A stretch of DNA of 64,000 bases, from positions 1 through 64,000 of the forward strand of contig NZ_JAATEO010000026.1 of the NCBI RefSeq assembly GCF_012034245.1, given 5' to 3'. Every line of letters starts with the position of its first letter. Within the stretch, counting starts at the first letter, position 1. A program made the translations under genes and the position numbers. The notes under the pieces were generated by a model that saw only the letters and a program-made list of their open reading frames with translations, did no database searches and was not told the DNA's origin. This DNA comes from Micromonospora thermarum. Lineage in GTDB: Bacteria; Actinomycetota; Actinomycetes; Mycobacteriales; Micromonosporaceae. Positions 42,027 through 50,483 of the stretch are shown here, piece after piece.

Positions 42027-42515
42027 TCAGCGGCGCACCTGGCCGGCGGTCACCGGGGGCGCGACGGGGTGGGGACGGAGCAACGACGTGGGGCCGAGGG
42101 CGGGCAGCCCGGCGATCCGCCAGGCGGCGAAGCCGCCCACCACGTCGGTGGCGCGGTGCAGCCCGAGATCCTGCAGGGCGGCGGCGGCGAGGGACGAGGT
42201 GTAGCCCTCCTGGCAGAGGACCACGACCGGCAGGTCGTACGAGCCGGCCTGCGGCAGCCGGGCCGGACACCGCGGGTCGAACCGCCACTCGAGCACGTTG
42301 CGCTCGACGGCGATGGCGCCGGGCACGGTGCCGTGGGCGGCGCGCTGGGCGGCCGGCCGGATGTCGACCAGCAGCGCACCCTGCCGGTGGGCCACGTGCG
42401 CATCCTCCGGGTCCAGCCGCCGCAGCCGGCCGCGGGCGTCGGCCAGGATCTCGTCGATCCCGCGGGACCCCGTCGGTGGGGGTGGACACGCGGTGGAGGG
42501 GTGGGTGTGCGGCAT
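42027..42515 (-). CDS. Rhodanese-like sulfurtransferase
   Basis: The product is 162 residues. The single rhodanese domain has the active-site loop VLCQEGYTSS (C101), preceded by GALLVDIRPAAQRAAHGTVP and followed by VVGGFAAWRIAGLP. It transfers sulfane sulfur in the cytosol. An N-terminal 20-residue Pro-rich stretch is atypical. It lies 26 bp downstream of the cysteine dioxygenase gene on the same strand; that pairing is common and suggests handling of sulfide or persulfide from cysteine breakdown. Confidence 0.93.
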   Translation of the reverse strand: MPHTHPSTACPPPPTGSRGIDEILADARGRLRRLDPEDAHVAHRQGALLVDIRPAAQRAAHGTVPGAIAVERNVLEWRFDPRCPARLPQAGSYDLPVVVLCQEGYTSSLAAAALQDLGLHRATDVVGGFAAWRIAGLPALGPTSLLRPHPVAPPVTAGQVRR

Positions 42516-42541
42516 CTCGGTCCTTCCGTGTCTGAAGTGGA

Positions 42542-42994
42542 TCACCACGCGACCCCGGCCTCGGCCACCTCGGCGACGCGCAGGCGGCCGTCGGCGAGCA
42601 GGTACCGGGTCATGCGGCGCAACGCGGGCCGGTAGACGTGGACGCTCACCGCGGGGTCCGGGCCCCGGTTGGTCACCTGGTGCACGTGCCGGGAACCGAA
42701 GCGACGTCCGGCCCCGGCGGGAAGCCGGTGCGGGCGTAGCCGGGTGCCGGCCACCGTCTCCTCGGTCAGCACCCCGGAGACCACGACGAACGCGCCGGAG
42801 CAGCCGCCGTGGTCGTGCAGGTCGGTGCCCTGCCCGGGGAGCCAGCTCAGCGCCCACACCTCGTGGTCGACGTCGCCGGCCAGCCGGGCGTACCACCGCT
42901 GGTCGGCGTCGAAACGCAGCGGCACCGGCCAGGAGTCCAGGTCGGCGGCCCAGCGTCGCGCGACGGCGGACAGGTCGGTGCGGTGCGCGCTCAT
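42542..42994 (-). CDS. Cysteine dioxygenase family protein
   Basis: This 150-residue cupin has iron ligands in DLHDHGGCSGAF (H60, H62) and a third histidine in SRHVHQVTNRG, as in cysteine dioxygenase. The cysteine after the motif (C65) is placed like the residue that cross-links to tyrosine in some CDOs. It converts cysteine to cysteine sulfinate with O2. It is shorter than mammalian CDO (about 200) but normal for bacterial forms. Upstream lies a CCTA/TAGG palindrome that could be a sulfur-responsive operator. Operon with the rhodanese and probably the copy-2 winged-helix gene. Confidence 0.92.
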   Translation of the reverse strand: MSAHRTDLSAVARRWAADLDSWPVPLRFDADQRWYARLAGDVDHEVWALSWLPGQGTDLHDHGGCSGAFVVVSGVLTEETVAGTRLRPHRLPAGAGRRFGSRHVHQVTNRGPDPAVSVHVYRPALRRMTRYLLADGRLRVAEVAEAGVAW

Positions 42995-43045
42995 CGGGTC
43001 TCCACAGGTCGGTGGGCGGGTCCACCGACAGCTTAGACGGTAAAT

Positions 43046-43062
43046 CCTATCGGTTTAGTAGG
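43046..43062 (-). promoter_or_regulatory. Palindromic promoter/operator candidate of the CDO operon
   Basis: CCTA-N9-TAGG lies in an unusually AT-rich patch 52-68 nt upstream of the CDO start. On the minus strand TAGGAT can serve as the -10. It resembles the low-GC dyads seen in front of sulfur-assimilation genes, but this is pattern inference. Confidence 0.35.
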
Positions 43063-43116
43063 TAGTCCTGGATGCTGGGATGGCGCTTCCGACGGGCGCG
43101 CCTCGGCCGACCGGAC

Positions 43117-43122
43117 TAGCCT
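43117..43122 (+). promoter_or_regulatory. -10 element of the ankyrin gene (leaderless)
   Basis: TAGCCT is followed by 6 nt and GTG 43129, with no ribosome-binding site between. Confidence 0.45.
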
Positions 43123-43128
43123 GAACCG

Positions 43129-43530
43129 GTGATCGAGGAACTGGACGCCGAGACGCTGGCGTTCGCGCACCGGATGTTCGACCTGGCGCGCGAGGGCGCC
43201 ACCGACGAACTCGCCGCGTACGTCGACGCCGGACTGCCGGTCGACCTGACCAACGACAAGGGCGACACGCTGCTGATCCTGGCCGCGTCCCACGCCCATC
43301 CGGACACCGTCGCCGCGTTGCTGAGGCGGGGGGCCGACCACTCCCGCACCAACGACCGGGGGCAGACCGCGCTGGCCGCGGCGGCGTTCCGTCGCAGCGA
43401 GGGCAGCGTCCGGGCACTCCTCGCCGCCGGGGCCGATCCCGGTCACGGCAGCCCGTCGGCCGTGGAGACCGCCGGCTTCTTCGACCTGCCCGACATGCTC
43501 GCCCTGCTCACCGCACGGCCGGCCGGCTGA
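43129..43530 (+). CDS. Ankyrin-repeat protein
   Basis: This 133-residue protein has three to four ankyrin repeats: DELAAYVDAGLPVDLTNDKG, DTLLILAASHAHPDTVAALL, RRGADHSRTNDRGQTALAAA and VRALLAAGADPGHGSPSAVE. It is cytosolic, a protein-binding scaffold with no enzymatic motif. GTG 43129 follows TAGCCT by 6 nt. Single-gene ankyrin proteins of this size are common in actinomycetes, often near catalase genes, but no catalase is present here. Confidence 0.9.
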   Translation: MIEELDAETLAFAHRMFDLAREGATDELAAYVDAGLPVDLTNDKGDTLLILAASHAHPDTVAALLRRGADHSRTNDRGQTALAAAAFRRSEGSVRALLAAGADPGHGSPSAVETAGFFDLPDMLALLTARPAG

Positions 43531-43668
43531 GCCGGCGCGCCGTCGTCGGTCGTGATCACGTGGTGCGGCGCCGGGCGGACCGTACGGTCCCGGGGCGGCG
43601 CCGCGTCATCCGATCGCCGGGACACCCGCCGGTCGCCCCGTCGGCCGGCGGGTGCCCGCGCCGCCCGG

Positions 43669-43674
43669 TATACA
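43669..43674 (+). promoter_or_regulatory. -10 element of the DUF3500 gene (leaderless)
   Basis: TATACA, the most consensus-like -10 in the window, ends 6 nt before GTG 43681. Confidence 0.55.
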
Positions 43675-43680
43675 GGGGCG

Positions 43681-44628
43681 GTGGAGGATCCGCTGCCCGA
43701 GCAGATGCGCACCGCCGGCACGGCGCTGCTCGCCGCCCTGGACGGGCCCGCCCGGGCCGGCGCGGCGTACCGGTTCGACGACGTCGCGGCGCGGCGCTGG
43801 CTGGAGTACCGGCCGCGGCCCCGTCCCGGCGTGTGTCTCGCCGACCTCGACCGCACCGCCCGCAAGGCCGCCCACCGCCTGCTGGCGACCGCGCTGAGCC
43901 CGCCGGCGTACGCGCAGGCGATGGCGATCATCGCGCTGGAGGAGGTGCTCGACCGGGCCGAGGGGTGGCGGCGCGGCCGGCACAGCGACGACTACTGGGT
44001 GGCGGTCTTCGGCGACCCGGCCCGCGACGACGCGTGGGCGTGGCGGGTCGAGGGGCACCACCTGTCGGTCAGCATGACCGTGGTGGACGACCAGGTCTCC
44101 CCCGCGCCCGTCTTCTTCGGCGCGAACCCGGCCGCCGTCCGGTGGGCCGGCCACCCGGTGTCGCGGCCACTCGGGCCGGAGGAGGACCTCGGCCGGGCGC
44201 TCCTGGACGCGATCGGCCCCGCCGGCCGGGCCGCGGCGATCGTCGCCGACGAGGCGCCCGCCGACATCGTCAGCGCCACCCGGCCCCGGGTCGACGCGCC
44301 GGTCGAGCCGCTCGGCGTACCGGCCGACCGGCTCGGTCCCACCGGCCGGTCCCTGTTGGACCAGCTCGTCGCCCTCTACCTGGACCGGCTCCCGCCGGAG
44401 CTGGCGATCCGGGAGGCGCGCCGCCTCGCCGGCTCACCGCTGCACTTCGCCTGGGCCGGGCCGACCCGTCCGGGGCAGCGCCACTACTACCGGGTGCAGG
44501 GCGACGACCTGCTGATCGAATACGACAACACCACCGACGACGGCAACCACGCCCACACCGTGCTCCGCCGCCCGGCGAGCGACTTCGGCGGGGACGTCCT
44601 GGCCGCCCACCACGGCGAGGCCCACTGA
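43681..44628 (+). CDS. DUF3500 domain-containing protein
   Basis: This 315-residue protein has DUF3500 features: ALLAALDGPARAGAAYRFDD, RPRPGVCLADLDRTARKAAH, YWVAVFGDP...WAWRVEGHHLSVSMT, FFGANPAAVR, FAWAGPTRPGQRHYYRVQG, and the C-terminal LIEYDNTTDDGNHAHTVLR. Function unknown. A possible enzyme role is suggested by its conserved His-rich strands. GTG 43681 lies 6 nt after TATACA. It is convergent with the methyltransferase-like gene; the stops are only 6 bp apart. Confidence 0.9.
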   Translation: MEDPLPEQMRTAGTALLAALDGPARAGAAYRFDDVAARRWLEYRPRPRPGVCLADLDRTARKAAHRLLATALSPPAYAQAMAIIALEEVLDRAEGWRRGRHSDDYWVAVFGDPARDDAWAWRVEGHHLSVSMTVVDDQVSPAPVFFGANPAAVRWAGHPVSRPLGPEEDLGRALLDAIGPAGRAAAIVADEAPADIVSATRPRVDAPVEPLGVPADRLGPTGRSLLDQLVALYLDRLPPELAIREARRLAGSPLHFAWAGPTRPGQRHYYRVQGDDLLIEYDNTTDDGNHAHTVLRRPASDFGGDVLAAHHGEAH

Positions 44629-44634
44629 CGCCCG

Positions 44635-45393
44635 TCAGGCCGGCCTGGTCGCCTCGATGAGGAAGCGGCGGGCGTGGGTCACGAACGGACCCTCGACCTC
44701 GATCCGCCGGTGCAGCCGGGCCAGCGCGGGCCGGTGCCGGTCGACGTCGAAGTCCGGGACGGTCCAGACGACCTTGCGCAGGAACCACACCACGGCGGCG
44801 ATGTCGTGGAAGACGGTCCGCAAGGTGGCCTCCCGCAGGTCCACCACGGTCAGGCCGGCGGCCGTCGCGGCGGTCACCGCCTGCTCCGGGTGGCGGCTCG
44901 CCGGCGGGGGCAACGGGCCGAGGATCGCCTCGCTCAGCTCGCGTACGGTGCCCGGGCCGATCTGCTGGGACAGGAACGTCCCGCCCGGCCGCAGCACCCG
45001 GGCGGTCTCCGACCAGTCGGTCCGGACGGGGTGCCGGCTCACCACCAGGTCGAAGGACGCGTCCGCGAACGGCAGCGGCGCGTCCGGCGTCACCGCCACC
45101 ACGGTGGCGCCGACCCGGCGCAGCGCCCGGGCCGCGACCGGCACGTTCGGTGGCCACCCCTCGGTGGCGACCAGCACGCGGGGCGGTGACGGCACCTCGG
45201 CCAGCACCTCTCCCCCGCCGGTGTCCACGTCCAGCGCCGCGTCCGCGGCCGCCATCCGGGCGGCGACCAGGCGGGCGTACCCCCAGGGTGGCCGTTCCTC
45301 GGTCGCCCGTCCGGCGAGCCAGTCGAAACCCCAGCCGTCCACCGGGGCCGCCGCCCCCTCCGCGATCAGGTCGTCGAACCGTCCGTCCGTCAT
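44635..45393 (-). CDS. Class I SAM-dependent methyltransferase-like protein
   Basis: This 252-residue Rossmann-fold protein has ALDVDTGGGEVLAE (motif I), AVTPDAPLPFADASFDLVVS (motifs II-III), ARVLRPGGTFLSQQIG (post-motif) and a C-terminal section with HDIAAVVWFLRKVVWT. It is probably a small-molecule methyltransferase of the UbiE/tellurite-type branch; the substrate is unknown. ATG 45393 lies 6 nt after CAGGCT (leaderless type), which favours it over an upstream ATG at 45429. Confidence 0.87.
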   Translation of the reverse strand: MTDGRFDDLIAEGAAAPVDGWGFDWLAGRATEERPPWGYARLVAARMAAADAALDVDTGGGEVLAEVPSPPRVLVATEGWPPNVPVAARALRRVGATVVAVTPDAPLPFADASFDLVVSRHPVRTDWSETARVLRPGGTFLSQQIGPGTVRELSEAILGPLPPPASRHPEQAVTAATAAGLTVVDLREATLRTVFHDIAAVVWFLRKVVWTVPDFDVDRHRPALARLHRRIEVEGPFVTHARRFLIEATRPA

Positions 45394-45399
45394 CCGGGC

Positions 45400-45405
45400 A
45401 GCCTG
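45400..45405 (-). promoter_or_regulatory. -10 element of the methyltransferase-like gene (leaderless)
   Basis: CAGGCT on the minus strand ends 6 nt before ATG 45393. Confidence 0.35.
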
Positions 45406-45435
45406 CCCGGCCGGGTCCGGACCCGGCAACGAAAT

Positions 45436-45936
45436 TCACGGGCGCGGGCGGACGATCTCCACGGTGGAGCCGGCGACGCCGCCGAGGGCGTCGAGGGTGG
45501 TGGGCTCGGCGCGGCCGGCGTCGAACCGGCGGATCAGGCGGGCCCCCAGGGCGACGCCGTACCCGCCCACGACGAGGGCGACCAGCTCGGTGAGGAGCAG
45601 CACGACGCTGGCACCCCGCTGCGGCGCGTCCGCCCGGATCAGGCAGGCGATCAGGAACAGGCCGGCCATCGCGGCGTTGACCAGGTTGAACGTCGTGGCC
45701 GTCCGGCGCGTCTTCCCGCCCGGTACGTCCCACAGGTCGATCATGCCGGCGACGGTGGCCAGCGCGGCGGCGACGAGCGCCGCCACCGCCGTCCAGTACC
45801 CCACCTCACCGAGGAACGCCGGTCCTCCGATCACGTCGGTCAGGTCGAACACCGTCGCGCTCACGAAGAGCCCGAACGGGAACGTCACCAGCATCGGTTG
45901 GATCGGGTGCCCCTGCACCCGCAGCCGGCTCTGCAT
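45436..45936 (-). CDS. DUF2231 membrane protein
   Basis: This is a 166-residue four-span membrane protein of DUF2231 type: the N-terminal GHPIQPMLVTFPFGLFVSAT is the family hallmark, with further spans near YWTAVAALVAAALATVAGMI, FNLVNAAMAGLFLIACLI and VVLLLTELVALVVGGYGVAL. Function unknown. ATG 45936 has GGGGAGAAG upstream, and a CGTTT-N16-GGGTAG SigF/SigB-type promoter lies 40 nt upstream. Confidence 0.9.
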   Translation of the reverse strand: MQSRLRVQGHPIQPMLVTFPFGLFVSATVFDLTDVIGGPAFLGEVGYWTAVAALVAAALATVAGMIDLWDVPGGKTRRTATTFNLVNAAMAGLFLIACLIRADAPQRGASVVLLLTELVALVVGGYGVALGARLIRRFDAGRAEPTTLDALGGVAGSTVEIVRPRP

Positions 45937-45976
45937 CGCTTCTCCCCAGGTCGCGTCCCGTCACCAGTCAACGGTG

Positions 45977-46003
45977 CTACCCGGGCGCACACGGGGCGAA
46001 ACG
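45977..46003 (-). promoter_or_regulatory. SigF/SigB-type promoter of the DUF2231 gene
   Basis: On the minus strand CGTTT-N16-GGGTAG, with its -10 ending 40 nt before ATG 45936. Confidence 0.7.
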
Positions 46004-46009
46004 ACGCGG

Positions 46010-46750
46010 TCAGCTGTCCCGGGGCCGGGAGACCGTGCTCACCAGCCGCTCGGCGACCTCGCGGAGCGGGATGGCGAGCGAGGTGGCCGCGCTGCGCAAC
46101 ACCTCCAGGGCCTCCTCGGCCCGGCAGCCGCGCTGGGTCATGATCACACCCACCGCCTGGCCGACCACCCCGTCGCCGAGCGGGCCGGCGCCGAGCTGGT
46201 CGGCCTCGGCGGCCGAGCGGGCCCGGTCCCGTACGGCGGCGAGCAGCAGCCCGGCGTGCTCGGCGAGCAGCATGGCGGTGAGCTGGTGCCGGGGGGTGAG
46301 CGCGTCGGTGGCGCCGGCGTAGAGGTTGAGCGAGCCGATCACCTGCTCGTCCACGTCGACCTGGGCCGAGATCACCCCGCGTACGCCGAGTTCGCGGGCC
46401 CGCGCCGTCCAGTCCGGCCAGCGCGACTCACGGCCCAGGTGCTCGGAGAGCACCATCTCCCGCCGCCGGATCGCCTCCATGGCCGGCGAGTCCGGGCCGT
46501 GCCGCAGGTCGTCCAGACCGGCGAGCCGCTCGTCGGACGCCGCCGCGGCGGCCGGTTCCCCGGCGCGCAGGGCGGTGAACCCGCACCAGGTCACTCCGGC
46601 CATCGCGTCGCGGGCGATCCGCACCAGGGCGGCCAGCGCCTCGTCGAAGTCGTCGACGCCGATCAGTCCGGCGGTCAGCTCCCGCAGCAGGGCCGCGGTC
46701 TCCAGCACGCCGAGTGTCTCCGCGACCGGCTCACGCATCCCGAGGTTCAC
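46010..46750 (-). CDS. GAF and ANTAR domain regulator
   Basis: The product is 246 residues. The GAF sensor (residues about 25-165; RIARDAMAGVTWCGFTALR, ISAQVDVDEQVIGSLNLYAG) is followed by an ANTAR RNA-binding domain (DGVVGQAVGVIMTQRGCRAE; ALEVLRSAATSLAIPLREVA). ANTAR proteins act as antiterminators on paired hairpins. The start is taken at GTG 46750 with GGAGG 4 nt upstream; an ATG at 46738 is the alternative. A SigF/SigB-type promoter lies 103 nt upstream, immediately beside the secA2 terminator. Confidence 0.88.
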   Translation of the reverse strand: MNLGMREPVAETLGVLETAALLRELTAGLIGVDDFDEALAALVRIARDAMAGVTWCGFTALRAGEPAAAAASDERLAGLDDLRHGPDSPAMEAIRRREMVLSEHLGRESRWPDWTARARELGVRGVISAQVDVDEQVIGSLNLYAGATDALTPRHQLTAMLLAEHAGLLLAAVRDRARSAAEADQLGAGPLGDGVVGQAVGVIMTQRGCRAEEALEVLRSAATSLAIPLREVAERLVSTVSRPRDS

Positions 46751-46853
46751 CGGTCCTCCGCCCCCACCGCGAATGCGCGCGACACCGCGCGCCCCACCGG
46801 GGCCGTTCCCTGTTCCATTTCCTGATCTCTCCCGACTCTCCGGACCCGGGCTA

Positions 46854-46880
46854 CTACCCCCAGGAACAGGGGTCGAAACG
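46854..46880 (-). promoter_or_regulatory. SigF/SigB-type promoter of the GAF-ANTAR gene
   Basis: On the minus strand CGTTT-N16-GGGTAG. It begins 6 nt beyond the terminator stem at 46886-46931 and ends 103 nt before GTG 46750. Confidence 0.7.
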
Positions 46881-46885
46881 ACGCA

Positions 46886-46931
46886 AAAGGGTGCTCTTCC
46901 GGTGTCACACGTCACCGGAAGGGCACCCTTT
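46886..46931 (-). terminator. Terminator of secA2
   Basis: AAAGGGTGCTCTTCCGGTG (46886-46904) pairs with 46913-46931 with one mismatch round an 8-nt loop. On the minus strand the stem is followed by TTTT, making it a good intrinsic terminator 7 bp after the secA2 stop. Confidence 0.85.
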
Positions 46932-46937
46932 AGGCGA

Positions 46938-49229
46938 CTATCGAGAGCCGGAGCTGAGCCGGCGGCCCACCGAGGCGATGAGCCGGTCGAGCTCCGAGCC
47001 GAACGGGTTGTCGTGGACCAGGTACGTCCAGGTGGCGCTCGGCCGGACCAGCTTGGCCTCCTCGGGCTCCCAGGTCTCGTCGAACTCGGTCTCGGTGAAG
47101 GTCTCGATGGTGCGCCGTTCGATCTCCGGGACCAGGTTGTTGAACGCGGGCACGGCAGCGCGGTGGAACTCGTCGAGCGGGTCCAGCCGGCCCAGTGCCC
47201 GCAGGTGCACGCCCTCGCGGACCTCGGACAGCTCGGCGAGGTGCTCGGCCCAGAGCCGGTCGAGGTGGAAGAGGGCGATCGACCGGGCGACCCGGGCGAG
47301 CAGGTCCTCGTCCATCTCGCCGGCCTTGTCGGGCACCTTGTCCAGCAGCATCAACGCCGCGACGTCGGTGGTCAGCAGGCGCTCCCGGCGCTCCGCGAGG
47401 GCCTTGCGCTGCTGCTCGATCACCACGCTGTAGCGCCACGTGTTGCGGTGGATCTCGTGGTTGACGCCCTCGGCGACCCGCTGGGCGTGCTCGACGGCGT
47501 AGTCGACCTGCGGGTCGGTGACCAGGCCGTCGGCGTTCATCCGGGGCGACGCCGGCACGGTGTCGCCGGCGTGGCGGGCGACGAGGTCGTCCTCCAGGCT
47601 GACGAAGAAGACCGAGCCACCCGGGTCCCCCTGCCGGCCGGCGCGCCCGCGCAACTGGTCGTCGACGCGACGGCTGTCGTGCCGGCCGCTGCCGATCACG
47701 TACAGGCCGCCGAGCTCGGCGACCCGGTCGCGGTCGGCCTGGTCGCTGCCGCCGAGGCGGATGTCGACACCCCGGCCGGCCATCTGGGTGGAGACGGTCA
47801 CCGCGCCGTACGCGCCGGCCTCGGCGATGATCGCCGCCTCCTCGTCGTCGTTCTTCGCGTTGAGGACGACGCACGGCACGCCGGCCGCGTTCAGGCCGGC
47901 GGCCAGCCCCTCGGACTCCTTGACGTCGAGGGTGCCGACCAACACCGGCCGCCCGCGCTCGTGGTTCCGCCGGATCTCGTCGATCAGCGCGTCCTCCTTC
48001 TCGGCGCGGGTCGCGTAGATCCGGTCCGCCTCGTCCTCCCGGATGCACGGGGTGTTCGGCGGGATCACCGCCACCTCCAGGCCGAAGAACTCCCGGAGCT
48101 GGTCACCGACCAGCACGGCGGTGGCGGTCATGCCGCAGACCGTCGGGTAGAGCCCGATGTACGCCTGGACGGCGATCGTGCCGAGCACCTCGCCCTCGGC
48201 CGTGGCGTCCAGGCCCTCCTTGGCCTCCACGGCCGCCTGGAGGCCGTCGGGCCACCGGCGCCGCTGGGCGACCCGCCCACGCATCTCGTCGATCAGCTCG
48301 ACCGTGCCCTCGCGGACGATGTAGTCCACGTCGCGGTGCAGCAGCGCGTGGGCGTGCAGCGCCACGTTCACCGCCGAGAGCTGGGCGACGTGCTCCTCGT
48401 CGTACAGGTCGATGCCGAGCTTGGCCTCGACGGCGGCGAGGCCGGCGGCGGTGAAGGCGACGCTGCGGCCGTCCTCGGCGACGGTGTAGTGCTTGCCCTT
48501 GCGCAGGCCGCGCACGAGCGTGGCGGCGGTGTGCACCGGGTCCTGCTCGCCGGCGACCGCACCGGCGAGGACCATCGGCACCCGGGCCTCGTCGATGAGG
48601 ATCGAGTCGGCCTCGTCGACGATCGCGGTGCGCAGCGCGGGCTGCACCCGGTCCTCGATGTCGGTGACGAGCTGGTCGCGCAGGTAGTCGAAGCCGGCCT
48701 CGCTGACCGAGACGTACGTGACGTCGCAGGCGTACGCCTCGCGCCGCTCCTGCGGCGTGGACGCCTCGTTGACCCAGCCGACGGTGAGGCCGAGCAGGGT
48801 GTAGACCGGCTCCATCCACTGGGCGTCGCGGCGGGCCAGGTAGTCGTTGACGGTGAGCACGTGGACCGGGCCGTTGCCCACGCGGACGTGCCCGTACGCG
48901 GCGATCACGGCGGTCAGGGTCTTCCCCTCACCGGTCGCCATCTCGGCGACCTTGCCGGACAGCAGCGCCATCGCGCCGAGCAGCTGCACGTCGTACGGCC
49001 GCTGGTCGAGCCCGCGGCGGGCGGCCTCCCGGCCGATCGCGCAGATCTCCTCGTAGCCCTCGGCCTTTCCGGCGGCCTCGGTCAGCTCGGCGTCGTCGAG
49101 CGCCCGCAGCTCCTCCTCGCGCGCCTCGATGGCGGGCAGCAGCTTCTCCAGCGGTCCCAGGTCCACCGTCGTGCCCGGGCGCTGAAGAAACCGCCGGAAC
49201 CTGCTCTTCAACCGTTGCGACACACCCAT
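46938..49229 (-). CDS. secA2: Accessory preprotein translocase ATPase SecA2
   Basis: This 763-residue SecA-type DEAD motor has MATGEGKT (K103) for ATP binding, VDEADSILIDEARVP for hydrolysis, GTVELIDEMRGRVAQRRRWP in the preprotein domain, and STQMAGRGVDIRLGG with GRHDSRRVDDQLRGRAGRQG in the second RecA fold. It is shorter than SecA1 (about 900-1000) and lacks the C-terminal zinc-binding tail, as in mycobacterial SecA2 (about 780). It drives export of a subset of proteins through SecYEG. ATG 49229 begins MGVSQRLKSRFRRFL; upstream codons in frame are atypical. A strong terminator follows. Confidence 0.95.
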   Translation of the reverse strand: MGVSQRLKSRFRRFLQRPGTTVDLGPLEKLLPAIEAREEELRALDDAELTEAAGKAEGYEEICAIGREAARRGLDQRPYDVQLLGAMALLSGKVAEMATGEGKTLTAVIAAYGHVRVGNGPVHVLTVNDYLARRDAQWMEPVYTLLGLTVGWVNEASTPQERREAYACDVTYVSVSEAGFDYLRDQLVTDIEDRVQPALRTAIVDEADSILIDEARVPMVLAGAVAGEQDPVHTAATLVRGLRKGKHYTVAEDGRSVAFTAAGLAAVEAKLGIDLYDEEHVAQLSAVNVALHAHALLHRDVDYIVREGTVELIDEMRGRVAQRRRWPDGLQAAVEAKEGLDATAEGEVLGTIAVQAYIGLYPTVCGMTATAVLVGDQLREFFGLEVAVIPPNTPCIREDEADRIYATRAEKEDALIDEIRRNHERGRPVLVGTLDVKESEGLAAGLNAAGVPCVVLNAKNDDEEAAIIAEAGAYGAVTVSTQMAGRGVDIRLGGSDQADRDRVAELGGLYVIGSGRHDSRRVDDQLRGRAGRQGDPGGSVFFVSLEDDLVARHAGDTVPASPRMNADGLVTDPQVDYAVEHAQRVAEGVNHEIHRNTWRYSVVIEQQRKALAERRERLLTTDVAALMLLDKVPDKAGEMDEDLLARVARSIALFHLDRLWAEHLAELSEVREGVHLRALGRLDPLDEFHRAAVPAFNNLVPEIERRTIETFTETEFDETWEPEEAKLVRPSATWTYLVHDNPFGSELDRLIASVGRRLSSGSR

Positions 49230-49297
49230 GAGCGGCAACGGTACGCGACCGGACCGATCTCCCGCGTCCCGCCCGCCCACGCCCCGAACCCCTCGAT

Positions 49298-49376
49298 CCC
49301 CGCGATCTTGCACTTACTGCCCCGACAAATGCCACATCCACCCCAAAGGGAGGGCCGAAAGTGCAAGATCGCGGGG
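49298..49376. repeat. Dispersed inverted repeat, family A, copy 2
   Basis: CCCCGCGATCTTGCACTT (49298-49315) pairs perfectly with 49359-49376, with a 43-nt centre that shares CTGCCCCGACA and GGCCGAAAGTGC with copy 1 at 9185-9254. It lies between the alcohol dehydrogenase stop and the secA2 start. Confidence 0.75.
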
Positions 49377-49394
49377 AGCGGGGCGGGTCCACGG

Positions 49395-50483
49395 TCAGCA
49401 GGTGAGCACGACCTGGAGCTCCTGGCGGCGGCGCTCGGCGAGGTCGGTGAGCAGCGCCGGCGCCTCGTCGAAGGGCACCACCGCCGAGATCAGGTGCTTG
49501 CGGATCTCCTCGCCGTACGCGCGGAGCAGGTCGATCGTCTCCGCGCTCAGCCGCTCCCGGTCCCAGATCGGTGCGAGCCCCCGGGGCACCCGGCCGATCT
49601 GGGCGCAGCGCACGGACAGCCCGTTGTGGTGGAACTCCTCGCCGAACCGGACCTCGTCCGCCCCGGCCTGGTAGAAGGCCAGGTCGATGACGGTGCCCTG
49701 GGGCCGGAGCAGGCGCAGCGCGAGGTGCATCGCCCAGGCCTGGCCGCGGCACTGGAACACCACGTCGGCGCCGCGGTCCCCGGCGGCGTGCCCCCACCGG
49801 GTCTTCAGCACCACCGCCGGATCGTCCGCCTCCGGGTCGAGGGTCTCCAGGCCCAGCGCCTCGGCGACCGCCCGGCGCTGCGGCGTCGGGTCGAGCACGA
49901 CCACGGACGCCGCGCCGTGCCGCTTGGCGAACAGCGCCGTGAGCAGCGCCACCACGCCGCTGCCGACCACCGCGACGCGCCGGCCGCGCACCCCGTCGGC
50001 GAGCGAGCGCACGTCGGTCCCGTGCACGTCGGCGGCGGCGTGCAGGATGCCGTTGGCGCAGATCGGCCCCATGTGCGCGACGTAGACGCCGAGCAGCGGG
50101 TCCAGGTCGTCGGGCAGCGGGACGAACCGCTCCTTGACCGGGTCGGCGACGTAGCCGGTGCGGTGGCCGTACGTCATGGCGCCCACCGCGCCGACGGCGA
50201 TGGCCGGGGTGGCGCTCTCCACCACCCGCCCGACCTGCATGTAGCCGAGCCGGTTCACCGGGTACGGCGTGCTCGCCGCGCCGGGCTGGAACAGGCCGAG
50301 GTCGGCGTTCCAGCTGACGTTCAGGTACGGGTTCGTGCCCTTGACGAAGCTCAGCTCGGTGCCGGCGGAGACGCCGCTGTAGAGCGTCTCCACGCGGAAG
50401 GTGCCCTCCTCCATAGGAGCGGCGTCCTGCTCGACCAGTTCCACCCGCCCGGGGGCGGTGACGGCCACGATCCGGTCACGCAT
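49395..50483 (-). CDS. Zinc-type alcohol dehydrogenase family protein
   Basis: This 362-residue medium-chain dehydrogenase-fold protein has a GroES-like N-terminal half with LYSGVSAGTELSFVKG and VNRLGYMQVGRVVES, and a Rossmann half with RRVAVVGSGVVALLTALFAK. The usual catalytic Cys/His/Glu zinc set is not obvious, so it may be a BchC-like or zinc-free reductase. The gene overlaps the upstream Gfo/Idh gene by 8 bp (50476-50483). The pair looks like the two halves of bi-domain oxidoreductases involved in sugar or polyketide-sugar modification. Substrate unknown. Confidence 0.85.
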   Translation of the reverse strand: MRDRIVAVTAPGRVELVEQDAAPMEEGTFRVETLYSGVSAGTELSFVKGTNPYLNVSWNADLGLFQPGAASTPYPVNRLGYMQVGRVVESATPAIAVGAVGAMTYGHRTGYVADPVKERFVPLPDDLDPLLGVYVAHMGPICANGILHAAADVHGTDVRSLADGVRGRRVAVVGSGVVALLTALFAKRHGAASVVVLDPTPQRRAVAEALGLETLDPEADDPAVVLKTRWGHAAGDRGADVVFQCRGQAWAMHLALRLLRPQGTVIDLAFYQAGADEVRFGEEFHHNGLSVRCAQIGRVPRGLAPIWDRERLSAETIDLLRAYGEEIRKHLISAVVPFDEAPALLTDLAERRRQELQVVLTC

